Shown here: positions 29,360 through 32,323 of the stretch, one piece after another
How the letters are laid out: each line of letters opens with the position of its first letter
Numbering within the stretch: position 1 is the first letter of the stretch
Origin: Alphaproteobacteria bacterium
Lineage (GTDB): Bacteria > Pseudomonadota > Alphaproteobacteria > Rhizobiales > Aestuariivirgaceae
DNA length: 32,323 bases
Assembly: GCA_024279095.1 (NCBI GenBank)
Contig: JAJRRY010000025.1
Coordinates: 1-32,323, forward strand
Direction: 5' to 3'
Program-made: the position numbers and the translations under genes
The notes under the pieces: generated by a model
Told to the model about the DNA's origin: nothing
What the model saw: the letters and a program-made list of their open reading frames with translations, nothing else
Databases searched by the model: none

Positions 29360-30733
29360 TCAAGTGTCGCGTGCAAGGTTGCTGATGAGTCGCCATGCAG
29401 CCCAGGTCGCGATGAGGCCCACAAGGGAGGACCCAAGCGCCGATCCTGCGAAAAGGCCCCATGCTCCCTGGAATGCGGACAGGATTTCCACCGGAACGAT
29501 GGTGCCGATGGTGGCGCGGGCCCAGTTGAAGCCGGTCGACCAGCGGGCCTTGCCGAGATTGTTGAAGGCCGCCTGCGCGACGAACTGGCCGCCGGTGAAG
29601 ATCCAGCTCCATGTGAGCCAGGTGCAGAAGAAGGTCACCAGCCGGGCAGCCTCTCCAGACACGGAGAACCAGCGGGGCGCATCCTCGCGGAAGACGAACA
29701 GGATGCCAGCCATGATCAGGGTATAGCCAGTGGCGAAAATGATACCGGCGATGAAGGTCTCCTTCACCCGGTCCATGTGTCCGGCGCCGAAGTTCTGGCC
29801 GATGATCGGGCCGACGGCGCCGGAAAGCGAGAAGACGACGCCGAAAAACACCGGGGCCAGACGGTTGACGATGGTGGAAGCCGCAACCACTTCGTCGCCA
29901 AAGCGGGCGGATGCGAAGAGAATGTAGGCAACGAGAAAGGGGGTGGCGAGCTGTGTCAGTGTGGCCGGAATGGCGATCCGTGCGATGTCTGCCGCATCAC
30001 GGCGCAGCTGGAGCAGGGAAGGGGTCCCCAGCATCCCGTGGATGCGTGACAGGCCGTGCCAGCCCACCAAGAGGGATAGAAGATTGGCCATGACCGTTGC
30101 GGTGGCCGCTCCCGCAATGCCCATGTCCAGTCCGAAGATGAATATGGGATCCAGGATGGCATTCGTGATGGCGGTGACCAGTGTCACGTACATCGCGCGT
30201 CTGGCGTCGCCAATGGCACGAAGGCTGAAACTGAAGATGATGGCGCTGGCAAGCAGTGGAAAGCCGATTGCGACGATCCGCAGGTAGGTGGCGGCTTCCT
30301 CCAGTGTCACACCGCCAGCGCCGAGGCTGGACAGAATGGGCCGGGTCAGCGTTTCGGCGGCAAGGGACAGAATCAGCCCCACGGTGGTGGCAACGAGAAG
30401 GCTCGAGGTGGCGAACTTGCGGGCACGGATGCGACGCCCCCGACCAAGGTTGACGGCTACCAGAGCTCCTGCGGCGATGCCACCGCCCAGTGCAATGGAA
30501 ATGTTGACGAAAGCCAGGATGCCCGCAAAGCCGATGCCTGCCGTCGTTTCCACTCTGCCCAGCATGGAAATGAACCACAAGTCCGCCAGATCCACCGCAA
30601 ACATGGACATCAGGCCGATGGCGCCCATCAGTGCCATGGCCAGCACGTGCCGCGGTATGGAGCCGCTCAGGAAACGGGCCTGTCGGGGCGAGGGCGGACG
30701 CGGCCTGCCAGTATCTGTCCTGGTCCGTTTCAT
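29360..30733 (-). CDS. MATE family efflux transporter
   Basis: Multi-TM; HVLAMALMGAIGLMSMFAVDLADLWFISMLGRVETTAGIGF; FSLSGAVGPIIGQNFGAGHMDRVKE. Confidence 0.9.
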   Translation of the reverse strand: MKRTRTDTGRPRPPSPRQARFLSGSIPRHVLAMALMGAIGLMSMFAVDLADLWFISMLGRVETTAGIGFAGILAFVNISIALGGGIAAGALVAVNLGRGRRIRARKFATSSLLVATTVGLILSLAAETLTRPILSSLGAGGVTLEEAATYLRIVAIGFPLLASAIIFSFSLRAIGDARRAMYVTLVTAITNAILDPIFIFGLDMGIAGAATATVMANLLSLLVGWHGLSRIHGMLGTPSLLQLRRDAADIARIAIPATLTQLATPFLVAYILFASARFGDEVVAASTIVNRLAPVFFGVVFSLSGAVGPIIGQNFGAGHMDRVKETFIAGIIFATGYTLIMAGILFVFREDAPRWFSVSGEAARLVTFFCTWLTWSWIFTGGQFVAQAAFNNLGKARWSTGFNWARATIGTIVPVEILSAFQGAWGLFAGSALGSSLVGLIATWAAWRLISNLARDT

Positions 30734-30936
30734 CAGTCGTTCCGGAATGATGGGTCAGGAAGGTGGATCCTGAATGCGCCAAAAAAGCTGGAAAGGCAAC
30801 TTGCAGCACGGAAACGTGAGCGTCTGCCGTCATTCGAGGCCGGATGTTCTCGATCGTGGATCATGGACGGACGTCCTTTGTCATTTTCCTGTGGACCGGT
30901 CATACTCGCGCAGGGCACCGGATGAGGAGTGGAAAC

Positions 30937-31773
30937 ATGACGGCATCGACCATCGGGCTTGCGCTGGGAGGCGGAGCAGCGCGGGGACTTGCGCACATCA
31001 TCGTCCTGGAGGCGCTCGATGCTCTGGAGGTGAGGCCTGCGGTGATCGCAGCCTCGTCCATGGGTGCGCTGGTGGGTGCGGCCTACGCCTCAGGCATTCC
31101 TGCCGCCGAAATTCGCAGGCATGCGCTGAGCGTGCTGGGCAATCCCCGCTCCGCGGCCCGGCGCATCCTCACCGGTGGCGACCGCAGTCCCTTGTCACTG
31201 CTCAATTTTTCTCTTTCCCGACCGGTCATGATCGATGGAGCACGTCTCGTGGACCTCGTGCTCCCGGAGGGGGTGGCCGAGCGGGTCGAGGAAACCGAAA
31301 TTCCCTTTTTCGTCACCACGACGGATTTTTATGCGGCTTCGGAAATGCTGATCCGCGAGGGTGACATGCGTTCGGCTGTTGCCGCCTCGATCGCCATACC
31401 GGGGCTGATCGCCGCGCCGAAGCTGAAAGGTCGGCTGCTCATTGATGGGGCCATTAGCAATCCCGTGCCATTCGATCATGTCCGGGAATGGGGGTGTGAT
31501 GTGGTGCTCGCCGTCGAGGTGACAGGTCAACCGGTGCCGGACAGGAAGGGCAAGGGCCGCAGACCGGGGGTTACCGAGCTGGCTCTTGGCGCTACCCAGA
31601 TCATGCAGCTTCAGATTGCGGCCCTGAAACGGCGGATCGAGCCGCCGGATATCTGGATCGATCCACCGGTGGACCGGTTTCGTGCCTACGACTTTCTCAA
31701 GGTGGCTGATATTCTTGCAGCGGCCGAGCCGGTGCGGGATCAGGTGATCCGCGAGCTTTCCGTTTTTCTCTGA
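30937..31773 (+). CDS. Patatin-like phospholipase family protein
   Basis: TIGLALGGGAARGLAHIIVLEALDALEV oxyanion motif; ASSMGALVGAAYASG nucleophile region; LLIDGAISNPVP catalytic Asp motif. Confidence 0.9.
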   Translation: MTASTIGLALGGGAARGLAHIIVLEALDALEVRPAVIAASSMGALVGAAYASGIPAAEIRRHALSVLGNPRSAARRILTGGDRSPLSLLNFSLSRPVMIDGARLVDLVLPEGVAERVEETEIPFFVTTTDFYAASEMLIREGDMRSAVAASIAIPGLIAAPKLKGRLLIDGAISNPVPFDHVREWGCDVVLAVEVTGQPVPDRKGKGRRPGVTELALGATQIMQLQIAALKRRIEPPDIWIDPPVDRFRAYDFLKVADILAAAEPVRDQVIRELSVFL

Positions 31774-32007
31774 CCGTCCGTGTGGCGATCGCTGCGGCTT
31801 TTGCTGCACCATGGAGGCAATTCGTGGTGCGGGAAACTCTTCATGCGTGTGCACTTATCATGAATATTCTTCGTATATAAAGCACAACCATATACAGGCT
31901 ATGATAACATCTGATAGAACTTACGAATTAGTCATGTATTTTATATGTATATTACCTTATATTAGACGAGTTTAATATGAGAAAAATATGATATTTCAAT
32001 ATCTCTA

Positions 32008-32035
32008 TTGAATTGCAGATTTATCTGGCTATAAT
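32008..32035 (+). promoter_or_regulatory. Candidate sigma70-like promoter upstream of NapC/NirT gene
   Basis: TTGAAT-N16-TATAAT inside AT-rich intergenic region, ~98 bp upstream of TTG start. Confidence 0.4.
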
Positions 32036-32132
32036 CACTTCGCCGTGAAGGGGAAATATTCAGGCTTTCTCATATTAGGCGCTTTGCATTTGTCATGGTG
32101 CCTGTCACGTCAACGGAAAGGGGGAGGGTGCC

Positions 32133-32323
32133 TTGAAGTTCAGGGTGTCTGCGAAGAGGCTGGGGGTGACAGCTGCTGTCTTCGCGGCCGGTGTACTGTT
32201 CACGTTTCTGTTCAACGCCGGTCTTGCCTATACGAACACCACGGAATTCTGCACATCTTGCCATTCCATGCAGTGGAACAAGGCGGAATGGGAAGATTCC
32301 ATGCATTATTCGAATTACTCGGG
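32133..32323 (+). CDS. NapC/NirT-family multiheme cytochrome c, 3'-truncated by window edge
   Basis: From TTG 32133: MKFRVSAKRLGVTAAVFAAGVLFTFLFNAGLAYTNTTEFCTSCHSMQWNKAEWEDSMHYSNYSG; one TM anchor plus CTSCH heme motif; absent from ORF track because it runs off the window. Confidence 0.85.
   Translation, partial: MKFRVSAKRLGVTAAVFAAGVLFTFLFNAGLAYTNTTEFCTSCHSMQWNKAEWEDSMHYSNYS

Noticed and set aside
32070-32306. 78-aa minus-strand ORF at the right end
   Set aside because: Lies opposite the clear N-terminus and CTSCH motif of a NapC/NirT-type cytochrome on the plus strand.

Overview
The window is a GC-rich chromosomal segment with the gene order and protein sequences of an alphaproteobacterium (class-level inference). 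Positions 1-12775 hold a ribosomal-protein/secY/adk/rpoA supercluster: rplB(partial)-rpsS-rplV-rpsC-rplP-rpmC-rpsQ-rplN-rplX-rplE-rpsN-rpsH-rplF-rplR-rpsE-rpmD-rplO-secY-adk-rpsM-rpsK-rpoA-rplQ, closed by a strong intrinsic terminator. The rest is mostly housekeeping: a CreA-like protein, cystathionine beta-lyase, an AlaC-type aminotransferase, hom, glpX, metG, tatD, an MBL-fold hydrolase, rsmD, an RluB-type pseudouridine synthase, tadA, an Omp25/31-like barrel, a DUF2093-like protein, xseA, purD, a DUF937-like protein with an Arg-rich tail, a MATE transporter, a patatin and the start of a NapC/NirT-type cytochrome c. I saw no obvious defence island, CRISPR array, prophage or biosynthetic cluster. 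The observations most worth a second look are: (1) an in-frame TAG in place of a conserved Gln codon in purD; (2) a DUF937-like protein with a protamine-like tail (25 Arg in 39 residues); (3) mutually exclusive hairpins in a ~300-nt leader upstream of rpsM; (4) a 163-bp palindromic MITE-like element that overlaps the glpX stop codon at a probable synteny junction; (5) an AT-rich control region with repeated CTYATATTAR motifs upstream of the NapC/NirT gene. All calls come from reading the sequence and the supplied ORFs; no database search was run.
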